DNA of 64,000 nt. Origin: Alphaproteobacteria bacterium (lineage in GTDB: Bacteria; Pseudomonadota; Alphaproteobacteria; ATCC43930; CGMCC-115725). The DNA lies in assembly GCA_028871455.1 (NCBI GenBank), contig JAGWNF010000017.1, forward strand, positions 1 to 64,000. The letters are read 5' to 3'. The stretch's first letter is position 1, and each line of letters starts with the position of its first letter. Made by a program: the position numbers and the translations under genes. The notes below the pieces were generated by a model, which saw only the letters and a list, made by a program, of their open reading frames with translations, was not told where the DNA came from and searched no databases. Of this stretch, positions 17,114 to 26,321 are shown piece after piece.

Positions 17114-18229
17114 GTGTTTGGCGGTTGGAGAGCCTTGGCACACACCGGCGTCACCATACTCACGGGTTTTCTCGGCAGCGGCAAGACGACGCTGCTCAAT
17201 CGCGCGTTGCATGATCCTGCGATGGCGCGTGCCGCCGTGGTCATCAATGAATTCGGCGAAGTCGGTCTCGATCAGGCGCTTGTGGCGACCAGCGACGACA
17301 CCGTCGTGGTGCTGGAGAACGGCTGCCTGTGCTGCACCGTGTTCGGCGATCTGGTGACCACGCTCAACAAGCTTTATCACGCGCGCGAAGCCGGCGAGAT
17401 TCCCCCCTTTGATCGCCTCGTCATCGAGACCTCCGGGCTCGCCGATCCGGGTCCGGTGATCCAGGCTTTCCTGTCGGAGCCGACCCTGGCAGGGCTCTAT
17501 CGCGTGGGCGCGGTGGTTGCCGTCGTCGACGCGGTGAACGGCCCCGAGACGCTCGACCGGCACGTCGAATCCGTGCGCCAAGTGGTGCTTGCTAACCATG
17601 TCCTGCTGACCAAACTTGATCTCCTCGATTCCGCCGCGGGCAGGACGAGGCAAGCGGCGCTGACCGCTCGCTTGCACCGCCTCAACCCCGCAGCGCGCAT
17701 TACACGCGTCGACGATCAAGCGCTCGACGTCGTCGCGCTGCTGCATGCAGCCGAGCTCGACCCGACCGATGCCAGGGCCGATGTGACCGCGTGGCTCAAT
17801 GCCGCTGCGTATGAGCATCACGAGGGGCACGATCACGATCGCGCCGATCACGACCAGGACGCCCACCACCATGGCCTGCACGACCGTGACATCGCGTCGT
17901 TTTGCTTCGTGCGCGAGCAGCCGATCTCGCGAGAGGCGTTGCGGTTCTTGCTCGATGCCCTGCAGCAGAATCTCGGCCCCAATCTCCTGCGGGTGAAAGG
18001 GATCATCCATGTCGCCGAGGAGCCCGATCGGCCGGCGGTTATCCAAGGCGCGCAGCATCTGCTGCATACGATGTCCTGGCTCGATCGCTGGCCGGACGCC
18101 GATCGCCGCAGCAAGATCGTTTTCATCACTCAAGGCTACGAGCGCGCCGAGGTCGAGGACATGATCGCGGTGCTCGACCGCGTGGCCGCGCGTACCGCCG
18201 CCGCGCGCAGCCGAGCGCAAAGTGGGTAG
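17114..18229 (+). CDS. CobW/COG0523 metallochaperone GTPase
   Basis: A 371-residue G3E GTPase. Walker A is LTGFLGSGKTTLLN, the CxCC metal motif is ENGCLCCTVFGDL, Walker B follows in the DRLVIETSGLADPGPV stretch, and NHVLLTKLDLLD is the guanine-specificity region. A His-rich linker with HHEGHDHDRADHDQDAHHH near residue 235 precedes the CobW C-terminal domain. It probably delivers zinc or cobalt to a partner; the downstream MetE-like zinc protein or the M24 protein are obvious candidates. GTG at 17114 is listed; TTG at 17135 (after GGAG) is an equally possible start. Confidence 0.9.
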   Translation: MFGGWRALAHTGVTILTGFLGSGKTTLLNRALHDPAMARAAVVINEFGEVGLDQALVATSDDTVVVLENGCLCCTVFGDLVTTLNKLYHAREAGEIPPFDRLVIETSGLADPGPVIQAFLSEPTLAGLYRVGAVVAVVDAVNGPETLDRHVESVRQVVLANHVLLTKLDLLDSAAGRTRQAALTARLHRLNPAARITRVDDQALDVVALLHAAELDPTDARADVTAWLNAAAYEHHEGHDHDRADHDQDAHHHGLHDRDIASFCFVREQPISREALRFLLDALQQNLGPNLLRVKGIIHVAEEPDRPAVIQGAQHLLHTMSWLDRWPDADRRSKIVFITQGYERAEVEDMIAVLDRVAARTAAARSRAQSG

Positions 18230-18462
18230 CTGCCCATCATCGGCACAAGCCCGTTCGGTGGTCGCCGCATGAGGATGCCCATGTCGCGGGGCATGCGCTG
18301 GTGCGACGCATGAGGATCGGTGCTATGGTGAATTGCGCACAGGCGCACGCCGTTGCCTGCGCGCCGCGGTTTTTCCAATGCCGCGCAGCAACAAATCCCT
18401 GAACCATCGCTGATCGGCGAACAATCACCGACAGCCTCATCGAGGTCGAGAGCCGCTCCACC

Positions 18463-19647
18463 ATGCTTCGCGCCACCAAAGACATCAAACTTCCCACCAC
18501 CATCACTGGATCGCTGCCGCGCCCGACCTGGTACACGGAAAATTTGGGCGTGCGCTCGTTCATGGACGCGATGGTCAATTCAGAGTTTCGCGAGCAGTAC
18601 GTCGACACGGTTGCGATCTATCTGCACGAACAGGCGCTCGCCGGTCTCGACATTGTCACTGACGGTGATGCGCATTTCGACAACGATGTCGGCGGTCAGA
18701 GCTGGACCGCCTATCCGACCCGCCACATGAGCGGATTCAACCACGCCGATCCGCGCCCAACGCCGGCGGGCAAGGGCGGACTCCTGTTCCCACCCGGCCA
18801 CATCCTGCACGACTACCTCGAAGCGCGCGTGATGCCGAGCATCGTCGGGCCGGTCGGTCGCGGAAGTCTGCAATACGCAGCGATGTGGAAAACCGTGCAG
18901 CGAATGACCAAAAGGCCGGTCAAATTCGGAACCATCGGGCCAGAACTCGTCGCCTTTGCCGTCGCCGACCACCATTATCGCAACGTGAAGGATCGCATCC
19001 TCGCCATCAGCGACGCCCTGAACGAAGAGCTGCACGAACTTGCGGATGCCGGTTGCCAGGCAATCCAGTTCGAGGAGCCGCAGATTCACCTGCTCGCGGT
19101 GCGCAATATCGTCGACGACGTGATCAATCCGGCATTCAGCGTCGAAGTGTTCAACCGAACGGTCAGGGGATTGCGGGCGAAAACCGAGGTCTGGTGTCAC
19201 ACCTGCTGGGGCAATCCGTCCCAGCAACGCATGTTCCCGCGGGTGCAGAGCTACAAGTCGGCACTGGCGATGATCAACAAGGTCGACGCTGACGTCGTCA
19301 CTTTCGAATCGTGCAGCGCGGGCGGCATGGACCTCGAAGCCTTCGGCAAGGAGATTGCCGATAAGAAGATCGCGATTGGCGTCATCGACCACCACACGCT
19401 GCAGGTCGAACGTCCGGAGGAAATCGCTGACCACATCCGCCGTGCGCTCAAATACATTCCAGCCGAACGGCTGGTGCTCAGCTCCGACTGCGGCATGGGT
19501 CGCGAGGGCATGAGCCGGCGTCACGCCTTCTACAAGATGGTGGCGCTGGTGCAAGGCACCAACATCGTGCGCCGCGAGCTTGGCCTGCCGGAAGCCGAAT
19601 GCCTGGCCGCCGATCCGCGCTATTCGCTCGTGGTGCAGGCGCCGTAA
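18463..19647 (+). CDS. Cobalamin-independent methionine synthase-like (MetE C-domain) zinc methyltransferase
   Basis: A 394-residue single-barrel protein of the UROD/MetE-like family. The zinc ligands of MetE are all present: His and Cys in WCHTCWGN (near residue 245), Glu in DVVTFESCSAGG, Cys in LVLSSDCGMG. The start has TTITGSLPRPTW, the usual opening of this family. It lacks the N-terminal folate-binding half of full MetE. It probably transfers an alkyl group to or from a thiol; relatives include methyltransferases and epoxyalkane:CoM transferase. Downstream of a CobW chaperone and followed by an inverted repeat. Confidence 0.88.
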   Translation: MLRATKDIKLPTTITGSLPRPTWYTENLGVRSFMDAMVNSEFREQYVDTVAIYLHEQALAGLDIVTDGDAHFDNDVGGQSWTAYPTRHMSGFNHADPRPTPAGKGGLLFPPGHILHDYLEARVMPSIVGPVGRGSLQYAAMWKTVQRMTKRPVKFGTIGPELVAFAVADHHYRNVKDRILAISDALNEELHELADAGCQAIQFEEPQIHLLAVRNIVDDVINPAFSVEVFNRTVRGLRAKTEVWCHTCWGNPSQQRMFPRVQSYKSALAMINKVDADVVTFESCSAGGMDLEAFGKEIADKKIAIGVIDHHTLQVERPEEIADHIRRALKYIPAERLVLSSDCGMGREGMSRRHAFYKMVALVQGTNIVRRELGLPEAECLAADPRYSLVVQAP

Positions 19648-19650
19648 TCT

Positions 19651-19715
19651 GGAGTCCGGTGGCGGAGTTCGCTCTTTGCGCGGAACGTGGCACGACCCGC
19701 GGTGCGCCGGACTCC
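19651..19715. terminator. Inverted repeat between convergent genes
   Basis: GGAGTCCGG (19651-19659) and CCGGACTCC (19707-19715) form a perfect nine-pair stem with a long loop. It lies three bases after the stop of the MetE-like gene and before the convergent ene-reductase gene. It may end transcription from both sides, but no T-run is visible. Confidence 0.4.
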
Positions 19716-19735
19716 TTGAAGCGCTTGGATCCTGA

Positions 19736-20851
19736 CTAGGCCGATTTTCGCCAGCGTGGAAACACTTGCGGCCGCAGCGACGGATGGCAAGCCATCATCT
19801 TCGGCGGATAAACCACCTCGGTGCCGAGTTCCTCCGCCGCGTGCCAGGCAAAGCGCGGATCCCACATGGCGCCGCGTGCCAGTACGACCATGTCCGCCTG
19901 ACCGGAAGCGATGATCGCCTCGGCCTGATGCGGCGCCGTGATCAGGCCCACGGACATGGTCGGGATGCCGACCTCTTTGCGCACTTTCTCGCCGAACGGG
20001 ACTTGGTAGCCGGGCGCCAGGGGAATCTTCTGGCGCGGATCGAGTCCGCCGGACGAGACATCGAAATAGTCGCAGCCCAGCTTCTTGAGCTCGCGCGCGA
20101 GGATCACGGTCTCGTCCGGGGTCCAGCCGCCCTCGACCCAGTCGGTCGCCGACACCCGCATGCCCATCGGCTTGTCGGCCGGCCAGGCGGCGCGCATGGC
20201 GGCGAAGAGCTCGAGCGGAAAGCGGATGCGGTTCTCGAGGCTTCCGCCGTACTCATCCGTCCGCTGGTTGCTGAGGGGCGATAGGAACTGATGAACGAGA
20301 TAACCGTGCCCGCCATGCACCTCGACCAGGTCGTAGCCGATGCGTTCCGCGCGTTTCGTAGCAGCGACGAAATCGGCGATCAGCCGCTTGATGTCGTCCT
20401 TGCTCAGCGCCACGGGCACCGGCCAGTCCGGCGCATAAGGCAGCGCCGAAGGAGCGACAGTCTGCCATCCGCCGTTTACGCCCGGCTTGAGCGGCTTGCC
20501 GCCCTGGGCCGGCGTCTGAGTCGAGCCCTTGCGGCCGGCGTGGGCGAGCTGCAGGCCGAGCTTGGCGACGCCGAACGTCTTGCAGAAATTGATGACGCGT
20601 TTCAACGCGGCCTCGTTGGCGTCGGAATAGAGGCCCGCGCACCTGGCGCTGATCCGCCCGACGGGATTGACATTGGTCATTTCGGTCATGACCAAGGCCG
20701 CGGCGCCCAGGGAGAACGACCCGAGATGCATGAGATGCCAGTCGTTTGCCGAGCCGTCGTCGGAGTTGTACTGGCACATCGGCGAAACCACGATGCGGTA
20801 GGGTAGCGTCAGACCACGCAGGGTGATGGGAGAGAATAGCTTGCTTGGCAT
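19736..20851 (-). CDS. NADH:flavin oxidoreductase, YqjM-type Old Yellow Enzyme
   Basis: A 371-residue FMN ene-reductase. PMCQYNS holds the YqjM-type Cys that tunes FMN, HGGHGYLVHQF gives the substrate-anchoring histidines, and LSPLSNQRTDEYGGSLENR is the family signature. The C-terminal FMN-phosphate loop (VVLARGAMWDPRF) is intact. It reduces activated C=C bonds with NAD(P)H. It is followed on the same strand by no close partner; the upstream gene at 20952 is 100 bases away and may share a transcript. Confidence 0.93.
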   Translation of the reverse strand: MPSKLFSPITLRGLTLPYRIVVSPMCQYNSDDGSANDWHLMHLGSFSLGAAALVMTEMTNVNPVGRISARCAGLYSDANEAALKRVINFCKTFGVAKLGLQLAHAGRKGSTQTPAQGGKPLKPGVNGGWQTVAPSALPYAPDWPVPVALSKDDIKRLIADFVAATKRAERIGYDLVEVHGGHGYLVHQFLSPLSNQRTDEYGGSLENRIRFPLELFAAMRAAWPADKPMGMRVSATDWVEGGWTPDETVILARELKKLGCDYFDVSSGGLDPRQKIPLAPGYQVPFGEKVRKEVGIPTMSVGLITAPHQAEAIIASGQADMVVLARGAMWDPRFAWHAAEELGTEVVYPPKMMACHPSLRPQVFPRWRKSA

Positions 20852-20951
20852 TTTTGATCCGCCTCTTGTGTCTCATGTGTTTGCGTACGCGGCGAGCAAC
20901 GAAGACTCGCGCGGACGGCTGTCGCCCGAAGGCGCCTCGACTGAGGACCTC

Positions 20952-21974
20952 TCAGGCAACCTTTTCCTTCTTGCCGGACGTCGCCGACTTGACAATCGCC
21001 TCGGTTACGGCCGCGCCGTGGACCATCTCGTCCAAAGAAATCGGGTATGTTGGTCCGCCCTCGGCTGCCCTGGCGAATGCTTCAAGCGCGGCGCGGGACA
21101 CATCATAGGTTTCCGCTTGCCATGTCTCGGCCGCACCCTTGATCGGCTGGAACGTGCAGTTGCCGAAAAGGCGGTTGCGTCGTTCTTCTGACGACGCGCC
21201 GGCGACGTGCGTCATGCCGTCGATCCTGATCCAGCCGTTCGAACCGTAAACCTGCAGCCGGAAAGTGCCCGCGGTCGCCGTCATCGTCCCGAGATAGGCC
21301 GACATTCCGTCCTTCATGCGGAACAGAATCGAAGTCGTATCGTCCGCGTCGATCTGCACGGCGCGTCGGAAACTCGTGCAAAACACCTCGTCGACCGCGC
21401 CGAACAGATCGATCGCAGCATCGATGAAATGAACGCCCATGGGCGTCAGCCCGCCGCACGGCGTCTCCGCGCGGCTCGCACGCCATTGACCGGGCTTGAG
21501 GCTGAGCGCATTGGGAAACGTCATCGTTCCCTCGAAATGCAGGATCGTGCCCAACGCCCCGGTTTTGACGCGTTCACGCAGGTCCGTCATGGTTGGGTGG
21601 AACCGGCGATTGTAGCCCAACCCAAGGGTCACCCCCGCCTTTTGCGTCGCCGCGACCGCTTTTTCCGCGTCGGCCTTGGTCAAAGCGAAAGGTTTTTCGC
21701 AGAAGACATGCTTTCGAGCGCGCGCCGCCGCGACGATTTGGGGCACGTGCATGGAGTGGGGCGTCGCCAAGACCACGGTATCGACGTCAGGCGAACGCAG
21801 CAGGTCCTCGTAGCTTTCGCGCAGATCGAAACCTTGCGCCTTGGCGAAATCCCGGATCTCGGGCGAAGGCGTTCGCGTTGCACCGGCCACGAAGCGGATG
21901 TCGCGGCCATCCCGCACTGATTCGACGAGCGTCTTGCCCCACCAGCCGAGTCCGACAATTGCGGCTCTGATCAC
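20952..21974 (-). CDS. Gfo/Idh/MocA-family oxidoreductase
   Basis: A 340-residue NAD(P)-dependent enzyme. The Rossmann start is RAAIVGLGWWGKTLVES and the conserved catalytic Lys is in CEKPFALTKADAEKA. The C-terminal alpha/beta domain has GYNRRFHP and GGLTPMGVHFIDAA. Start is the GTG at 21974; the longer frame upstream has no homology. It is divergent from the UbiD gene across an intergenic region with a 15-bp palindrome and an FNR box. Members act on sugars, cyclitols or aromatic dihydrodiols such as phthalate cis-dihydrodiol, so a link to aromatic acids is possible but unproven. Confidence 0.88.
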   Translation of the reverse strand: MIRAAIVGLGWWGKTLVESVRDGRDIRFVAGATRTPSPEIRDFAKAQGFDLRESYEDLLRSPDVDTVVLATPHSMHVPQIVAAARARKHVFCEKPFALTKADAEKAVAATQKAGVTLGLGYNRRFHPTMTDLRERVKTGALGTILHFEGTMTFPNALSLKPGQWRASRAETPCGGLTPMGVHFIDAAIDLFGAVDEVFCTSFRRAVQIDADDTTSILFRMKDGMSAYLGTMTATAGTFRLQVYGSNGWIRIDGMTHVAGASSEERRNRLFGNCTFQPIKGAAETWQAETYDVSRAALEAFARAAEGGPTYPISLDEMVHGAAVTEAIVKSATSGKKEKVA

Positions 21975-22036
21975 GACGTTCCCACCCCCGAAATGCCCCG
22001 ATGCGCGATTGCCCGACGCTGCTTCGCTACGGCGAT

Positions 22037-22051
22037 CGTACGTAACGTACG
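22037..22051. promoter_or_regulatory. Perfect 15-bp palindrome in a divergent promoter
   Basis: CGTACGTAACGTACG is a perfect inverted repeat (CGTACGT-A-ACGTACG). It sits inside a wider inverted repeat, GCTTCGC (22021-22027) and GCGAAGC (22065-22071). It is 63-77 bases upstream of the GTG of the oxidoreductase gene and looks like an operator for a dimeric repressor. The cognate regulator is not identified. Confidence 0.5.
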
Positions 22052-22166
22052 CTGTTCGTAATCCGCGAAGCAACGTTGATCCCGGCCTGTACCGGCGCGG
22101 CGTGGCCACGACGGCGGCCGGCTCGTGAGAGCCGTCGGCCGTTTGCACTGCCTTCGGTGCACCGCA

Positions 22167-22208
22167 TTGATCTATATCAAGAGAGCCCGACGGTGCCTCA
22201 ATTAGAAT
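22167..22208 (+). promoter_or_regulatory. FNR/FixK-type class II promoter of the first UbiD gene
   Basis: TTGATCTATATCAA (22167-22180) fits the FNR/FixK consensus TTGAT-N4-ATCAA. TAGAAT at 22203-22208 fits a -10 box. The box centre (22173.5) is about 41 bases before a start near 22215, the classic class II spacing. Transcription would then begin about 25 bases before the ATG at 22240. This implies activation under low oxygen. Confidence 0.7.
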
Positions 22209-22239
22209 GCTTAGAACCCTAACAAAGAGAACAAACAAA

Positions 22240-23760
22240 ATGGCACTCCAGGAGGAACGCGCTGACGTGAACATTACCGGTCAGCGGGCGGATGAAAGCC
22301 GGGTTCAACCCGACGGCGCCCGCCACATTCCCTACGACGATCTGCGCGGCTGGGTCGATGAGGCCCGGAAGCTCGGGGAAATTCGCGAGGTCAAGGGTCT
22401 ATCGTGGCAGGAGGACATCGGCACAGTCGCCGAACTCCTCATGCATGACGAGCATGCGCCCTGCGCCATCTTCGAAGATATCCCCGGATCGCTGCGCGGG
22501 AGCCGGGTGCTGGTCAATTTCTTCGGCGGCCGGCGCCGGAACATGACTCTCGGCTTTCCGGTCGAATTCACCAAAGTCGAACTGAGCGAGGCCTACCGCT
22601 CTCATTATATGGCCGATCTCCGGCTCATCCCGCCGAAATTCGTTTCCACCGGTCCGGTGCTCGAGAACGTCATGACGGGCGCGGCGATCGATGTGCTGAA
22701 GTTTCCGACCCCGAAGTGGCACGCGCCGGACGGTGGGCGCTACATCGGCACCGGCTCCTTCAACGTCACGCGCGATCCGGAGGAGAACTGGGTGAATTGC
22801 GGCACCTATCGGGTCATGATTCACGACAAGACATCGCTCGGCTTTTACATTTCGCCCGGCAAGCATGGCCGCATTCATCGCGACAAATGGGCGGCGCGGA
22901 ATGAGCCGATGCCGGTCGTCGTGGTATGCGGTGCGGATCCGCTGACCTTCCTCGTGTCGAGCAGCGAGGTTCCCTACGGCATCTGCGAGTACGACATTGT
23001 CGGCGGCATCCGCGGCACACCCGTCGAGGTCATCAAGGGCCCGGTCACCGGCCTGCCGTTCCCCGCCAAGTCCGAGATCGTGATCGAAGGATTCTATAGG
23101 CCCGGCAATCATCGGGCGGAGGGGCCTTTCGGCGAGTGGACCGGCTACTACGGCAGCGATATCCGCGACGAACCGGTTCTCGACATCAAGGCCATCTACT
23201 ATCGCAACAACCCGATCCTGCTCGGCTGTCCGCCGCAGCGTCCGCCGGAGGAGCAGGCGCGCTACCGCGCCGTGATCCGATCCGCCCTGCTGCGCGAGGA
23301 ACTGGCGAAGGCCGGCATCCCCGACGTGACCGCCGTCTGGGCGCATGAGGTCGGCGGTTCACGGCTTCTTCTGGGCGTCGCGATCAAGCAGCGTTATGCC
23401 GGCCATGCGAAGCAGGCCGGCCATGTTGCCTGCCAATGTCATGCCGGGGCTTATGCTGGCCGCTATGTCGTTGTCGTCGATGACGATATCGACGTTTCCG
23501 ATCTCGAGGAATTGATGTGGGCGGTGTGCACGCGTTCCGACCCGGCAACGTCGATCGACATTGTCACCAACGCCTGGAGCACGCCCCTCGATCCACGAAT
23601 CGAGCCCGAGCGTCGAGAGCGCGGCGACTTCACGAACAGCCGCGCGGTTGTCGACGCGTGCCGCCCATGGTACTGGCGCGACAAATTTCCGATGGTGAAC
23701 ATGCCGACGCTGGAGGCTCGCCGTGCGGCGCGCCAGCGGTTCGGCTATCTGCTGAAGTGA
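22240..23760 (+). CDS. UbiD-family prenyl-FMN-dependent (de)carboxylase, first copy
   Basis: A 506-residue UbiD protein. The conserved Arg is in NCGTYRVMIHD, and the two catalytic Glu are in AEGPFGEWTGYYG (EGPFGE, near residue 300). These match the E-R-E set of active UbiD enzymes. It should use prenylated FMN made by UbiX (25690-26286) to decarboxylate or carboxylate an aromatic or alpha,beta-unsaturated acid. ATG at 22240 is chosen because the likely transcription start is near 22215; GTG at 22267 with GGAGG upstream is an alternative. A 14-pair inverted repeat follows the gene. Confidence 0.92.
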   Translation: MALQEERADVNITGQRADESRVQPDGARHIPYDDLRGWVDEARKLGEIREVKGLSWQEDIGTVAELLMHDEHAPCAIFEDIPGSLRGSRVLVNFFGGRRRNMTLGFPVEFTKVELSEAYRSHYMADLRLIPPKFVSTGPVLENVMTGAAIDVLKFPTPKWHAPDGGRYIGTGSFNVTRDPEENWVNCGTYRVMIHDKTSLGFYISPGKHGRIHRDKWAARNEPMPVVVVCGADPLTFLVSSSEVPYGICEYDIVGGIRGTPVEVIKGPVTGLPFPAKSEIVIEGFYRPGNHRAEGPFGEWTGYYGSDIRDEPVLDIKAIYYRNNPILLGCPPQRPPEEQARYRAVIRSALLREELAKAGIPDVTAVWAHEVGGSRLLLGVAIKQRYAGHAKQAGHVACQCHAGAYAGRYVVVVDDDIDVSDLEELMWAVCTRSDPATSIDIVTNAWSTPLDPRIEPERRERGDFTNSRAVVDACRPWYWRDKFPMVNMPTLEARRAARQRFGYLLK

Positions 23761-23767
23761 ACCGGGC

Positions 23768-23821
23768 GCGCTCGCTGCCGGGCGATCACCGAGCCCGATC
23801 GTAACTTCCGGCAGCGAGCGC
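23768..23821 (+). terminator. 14-pair inverted repeat after the first UbiD gene
   Basis: GCGCTCGCTGCCGG (23768-23781) pairs perfectly with CCGGCAGCGAGCGC (23808-23821) across a 26-base loop. It starts eight bases after the UbiD stop and ends before the regulator gene. It could terminate or stabilise the UbiD transcript. It lacks a T-run. Confidence 0.5.
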
Positions 23822-23902
23822 GAAGCGCCGTGCTCTCGCTTGTTCGCAGGGCGCGGCTTGCGGGATCGGCGGTTCGCCCGGTCTGGAGATGGAAACGGCG
23901 GG

Positions 23903-25483
23903 ATGGCAACCCTGCTCGACAATTTGGTGGCGGCGCTGCCGTTGATCGCGTGCCAGGGCGGCGGCAGGGCGGGATTGACCGACCTCGGCGGTCATTGCCT
24001 CTGCGCGGTCGATCGCCAGGGCGCAGCCGTCGAAGAGGCCGAGCCCGCGATCCTCAGCCTGTGCCGTATCGCCGCCGAAACCGGCGAGACGCAGAGCCTG
24101 GTCGATCCGGCATCCGGCGTGGCACAGGTCGCAGTGCCGCTCGAGGGCTACGTCCTGTTCGTCTCCAATGTGAGTCAGATCGAGCGACAGAACGAGCTCT
24201 TCAACACGCTCAAGGAGACCTTGCCGCTGATTGCCCGCGTCGCCGGCGGTGAGGCGGTCCTGTTCGACAAGGACGGGCGCCGGATCCTCACAGCCGATCC
24301 CATCCTGGGCAAGGCGCGGGTCGGCCCGGGCACCATCTCAGAGCCATGCGGCGAGGTGATGCGCAGCGGCCGACCCAGTATCGGCCCCTCGCGTTCGGCG
24401 CCCGGCGCCATGGCAGTCCGCATCCCCATGGGATCGGCCTTTGGCTTCGGTTTCAACAACTCGGCGTCGGTGCGCCAGAAGGAGCGGCTGCTCGAGCAGG
24501 TGAAGGACGCCCGTACCGGCAAGTACAGCTGGGAGGACATCGTCGGCAGCAGCGCTGAACTCGGCCGGGTTATCGACCTCGCCAAGAAGGTGGCGCCATC
24601 GAATTCGTCGGTGATGCTTACCGGCGAGAGCGGCACCGGCAAAGAACTCTTCGCCCAGGCGATTCACAACGCCTCGGCGCGCAGCCACGGCCCGTTCGTG
24701 GCGATCAACTGTTCCGCACTGCCGGGCAGCCTGGTCGAAAGCAGTTTGTTCGGCTACGAGGAGGGTGCCTTTACCGGCGCTCAACGCGGCGGACGCGCCG
24801 GCCTCTTCGAGCAGGCGCGCGGCGGCACTCTACTGCTCGACGAGATCAGCGAGATGCCGCTCGAGACCCAGGCCAAGCTGCTGCGCGTGCTGCAAGAGCG
24901 CGAAGTCTGCCGGATCGGCTCCGCCAAGCCGATTCCGGTCGATGTTCGCATCATCGCCACCTCAAATCGCGATGTGAAGCGGCGCGTCGAGGACGGATCT
25001 TTCCGCCAGGACCTTTACTATCGCCTGAACGTCATCGAGCTGCACCTGCCGCCCCTGCGGGAGCGGCGTGAAGACATCCCGGAGATCGTCGCGCGGATCC
25101 TCGATCGGTTGTGCCGCCAGAACGGCCATGTCGCCATTGCGATCGAGCCTCGCGCGATGGAACGGCTCAAGGCCTACGACTGGCCGGGTAACTGCCGCGA
25201 GCTGCACAATGTGCTCGAACGAGCGATCAATCTCACCGGCGGCGGCGTACTCGAGCCGCATCATTTCGCCGGTCTTGCCGACGACCAAGTCTCCGACGAA
25301 CCGGCCGAAGGCACCATGCAGCTCGCCGGCCATCTCGCCGAGGCTGAGCAGACCGTCATCCTCGAGGCGCTGAAACGCAACGGCGGCCGCCGCGTCGAGA
25401 CCGCGCGCGAGCTCGGCATCAGCGTGACGACGCTATGGCGCCGGCTCAAGCGCATGCGTCTTGAGCATCATGTCTCGATCTGA
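23903..25483 (+). CDS. Sigma54-dependent activator (NtrC family)
   Basis: A 526-residue enhancer-binding protein. A divergent sensor region (about 1-200) with no clear PAS or GAF motif is followed by the AAA+ domain: Walker A GESGTGKE, the sigma54-contact loop GAFTGA, and the Walker B stretch [18 protein letters not shown] Fis-type helix-turn-helix lies at the C-terminus ([19 protein letters not shown]). ATG at 23903 is preferred; the longer frame has no similarity. It lies directly upstream of a sigma54 promoter with two palindromic sites (25512-25614), so it almost certainly controls ubiX and the genes after it. The sensor may bind the aromatic acid. Confidence 0.93.
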   Translation: MATLLDNLVAALPLIACQGGGRAGLTDLGGHCLCAVDRQGAAVEEAEPAILSLCRIAAETGETQSLVDPASGVAQVAVPLEGYVLFVSNVSQIERQNELFNTLKETLPLIARVAGGEAVLFDKDGRRILTADPILGKARVGPGTISEPCGEVMRSGRPSIGPSRSAPGAMAVRIPMGSAFGFGFNNSASVRQKERLLEQVKDARTGKYSWEDIVGSSAELGRVIDLAKKVAPSNSSVMLTGESGTGKELFAQAIHNASARSHGPFVAINCSALPGSLVESSLFGYEEGAFTGAQRGGRAGLFEQARGGTLLLDEISEMPLETQAKLLRVLQEREVCRIGSAKPIPVDVRIIATSNRDVKRRVEDGSFRQDLYYRLNVIELHLPPLRERREDIPEIVARILDRLCRQNGHVAIAIEPRAMERLKAYDWPGNCRELHNVLERAINLTGGGVLEPHHFAGLADDQVSDEPAEGTMQLAGHLAEAEQTVILEALKRNGGRRVETARELGISVTTLWRRLKRMRLEHHVSI

Positions 25484-25511
25484 CGGGGCAGCTGCGGGCC
25501 AAACGGTGATG

Positions 25512-25556
25512 TTTCATATATGAACAGTGGCGCCACCAAATCTTTCATAAATGAAA
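25512..25556 (+). promoter_or_regulatory. Two palindromic upstream activating sites
   Basis: TTTCATATATGAAC (25512-25525) and TTTCATAAATGAAA (25543-25556) share the pattern TTTCAT-N2-ATGAA. Their centres are 31 bases apart, three helical turns, so both face the same side. They begin about 90 bases upstream of the -24 element. They are the likely binding sites of the activator encoded at 23903-25483. Confidence 0.75.
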
Positions 25557-25598
25557 AGTCGGATCGGTCTAAACCCGCAAAATGCCGTCGCGTCGACG

Positions 25599-25614
25599 TG
25601 GCACGCCGCATGCA
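25599..25614 (+). promoter_or_regulatory. Sigma54 (-24/-12) promoter of the ubiX operon
   Basis: TGGCACGCCGCATGCA matches the sigma54 consensus TGGCACG-N4-TTGCA with one change. The GG (25600-25601) and GC (25612-25613) are exactly 12 bases apart. Transcription should begin near 25625, giving a leader of about 65 bases before ubiX. Confidence 0.8.
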
Positions 25615-25689
25615 CAAAGTCTGGCGCCTCCGCACTCATGCGGCGGCCAATAGACGGGTGCCGTCGAGCGCCCGGCGCAAGGGGAAACG

Positions 25690-26286
25690 ATGAAGCGGCT
25701 GATCGTCGGCATGACCGGCGCCACGGGTGCAATTTTCGGCGTTCGCCTGCTCAAGGCGTTGCGCGGCGCCGGCGTCGAAAGTCATCTGGTCGTCAGCAAA
25801 TGGGCGCAGCGAACGCTCGAGCATGAGACCGGGATGACGCTACAGCAGGTGCGTGACCTCGCCACCGCAAGCTACAGCCCGGACGACATGGGCGCGAAGA
25901 TCTCGTCGGGGTCATTCATCACCGAAGGCATGGTCGTCATTCCGTGCTCGATGCGTGCGGTCGCCGCCATCGCCCATGGCGTCGGCGATCACCTCGTCCA
26001 CCGCGCCGCGGACGTCATCCTCAAGGAGCGGCGGCGCCTCGTTCTTGTGGCACGCGAGACCCCGCTGAGCGAGGTGCATCTCGAGAATCTGTTGCGGCTG
26101 GCGCAGATGGGCGTTGCGATCGTGCCGCCGGTCCCCGCTTTCTACAATCACCCGCAGACGATCGACGACATCGTCGACCACATCGTCGCGCGCGTGCTCG
26201 ACCAGTTCGGCATCGGCGTCGATTTCGCACACCGCTGGGATGGGCACATGGAGGTCGGCGCCTCCGCGATCCACCGATTGAAATAA
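25690..26286 (+). CDS. ubiX: UbiX-type flavin prenyltransferase
   Basis: A 198-residue flavoprotein with KRLIVGMTGATGAIFGVRLL (FMN-binding start), the SSGSF and IPCSMRAVAAIAHG motifs, RRRLVLVARETPLS (dimethylallyl-phosphate pocket) and MGVAIVPPVPAFY. These are the marks of UbiX/Pad1, which attach a dimethylallyl group to FMN to make the UbiD cofactor. It is the only ubiX in the window and could supply all three UbiD proteins. It is the first gene after the sigma54 promoter, 35 bases before the second UbiD gene. Confidence 0.95.
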   Translation: MKRLIVGMTGATGAIFGVRLLKALRGAGVESHLVVSKWAQRTLEHETGMTLQQVRDLATASYSPDDMGAKISSGSFITEGMVVIPCSMRAVAAIAHGVGDHLVHRAADVILKERRRLVLVARETPLSEVHLENLLRLAQMGVAIVPPVPAFYNHPQTIDDIVDHIVARVLDQFGIGVDFAHRWDGHMEVGASAIHRLK

Positions 26287-26321
26287 CCGCTTACCTCGAA
26301 ACCACAAGCCCTGGGGCGACG

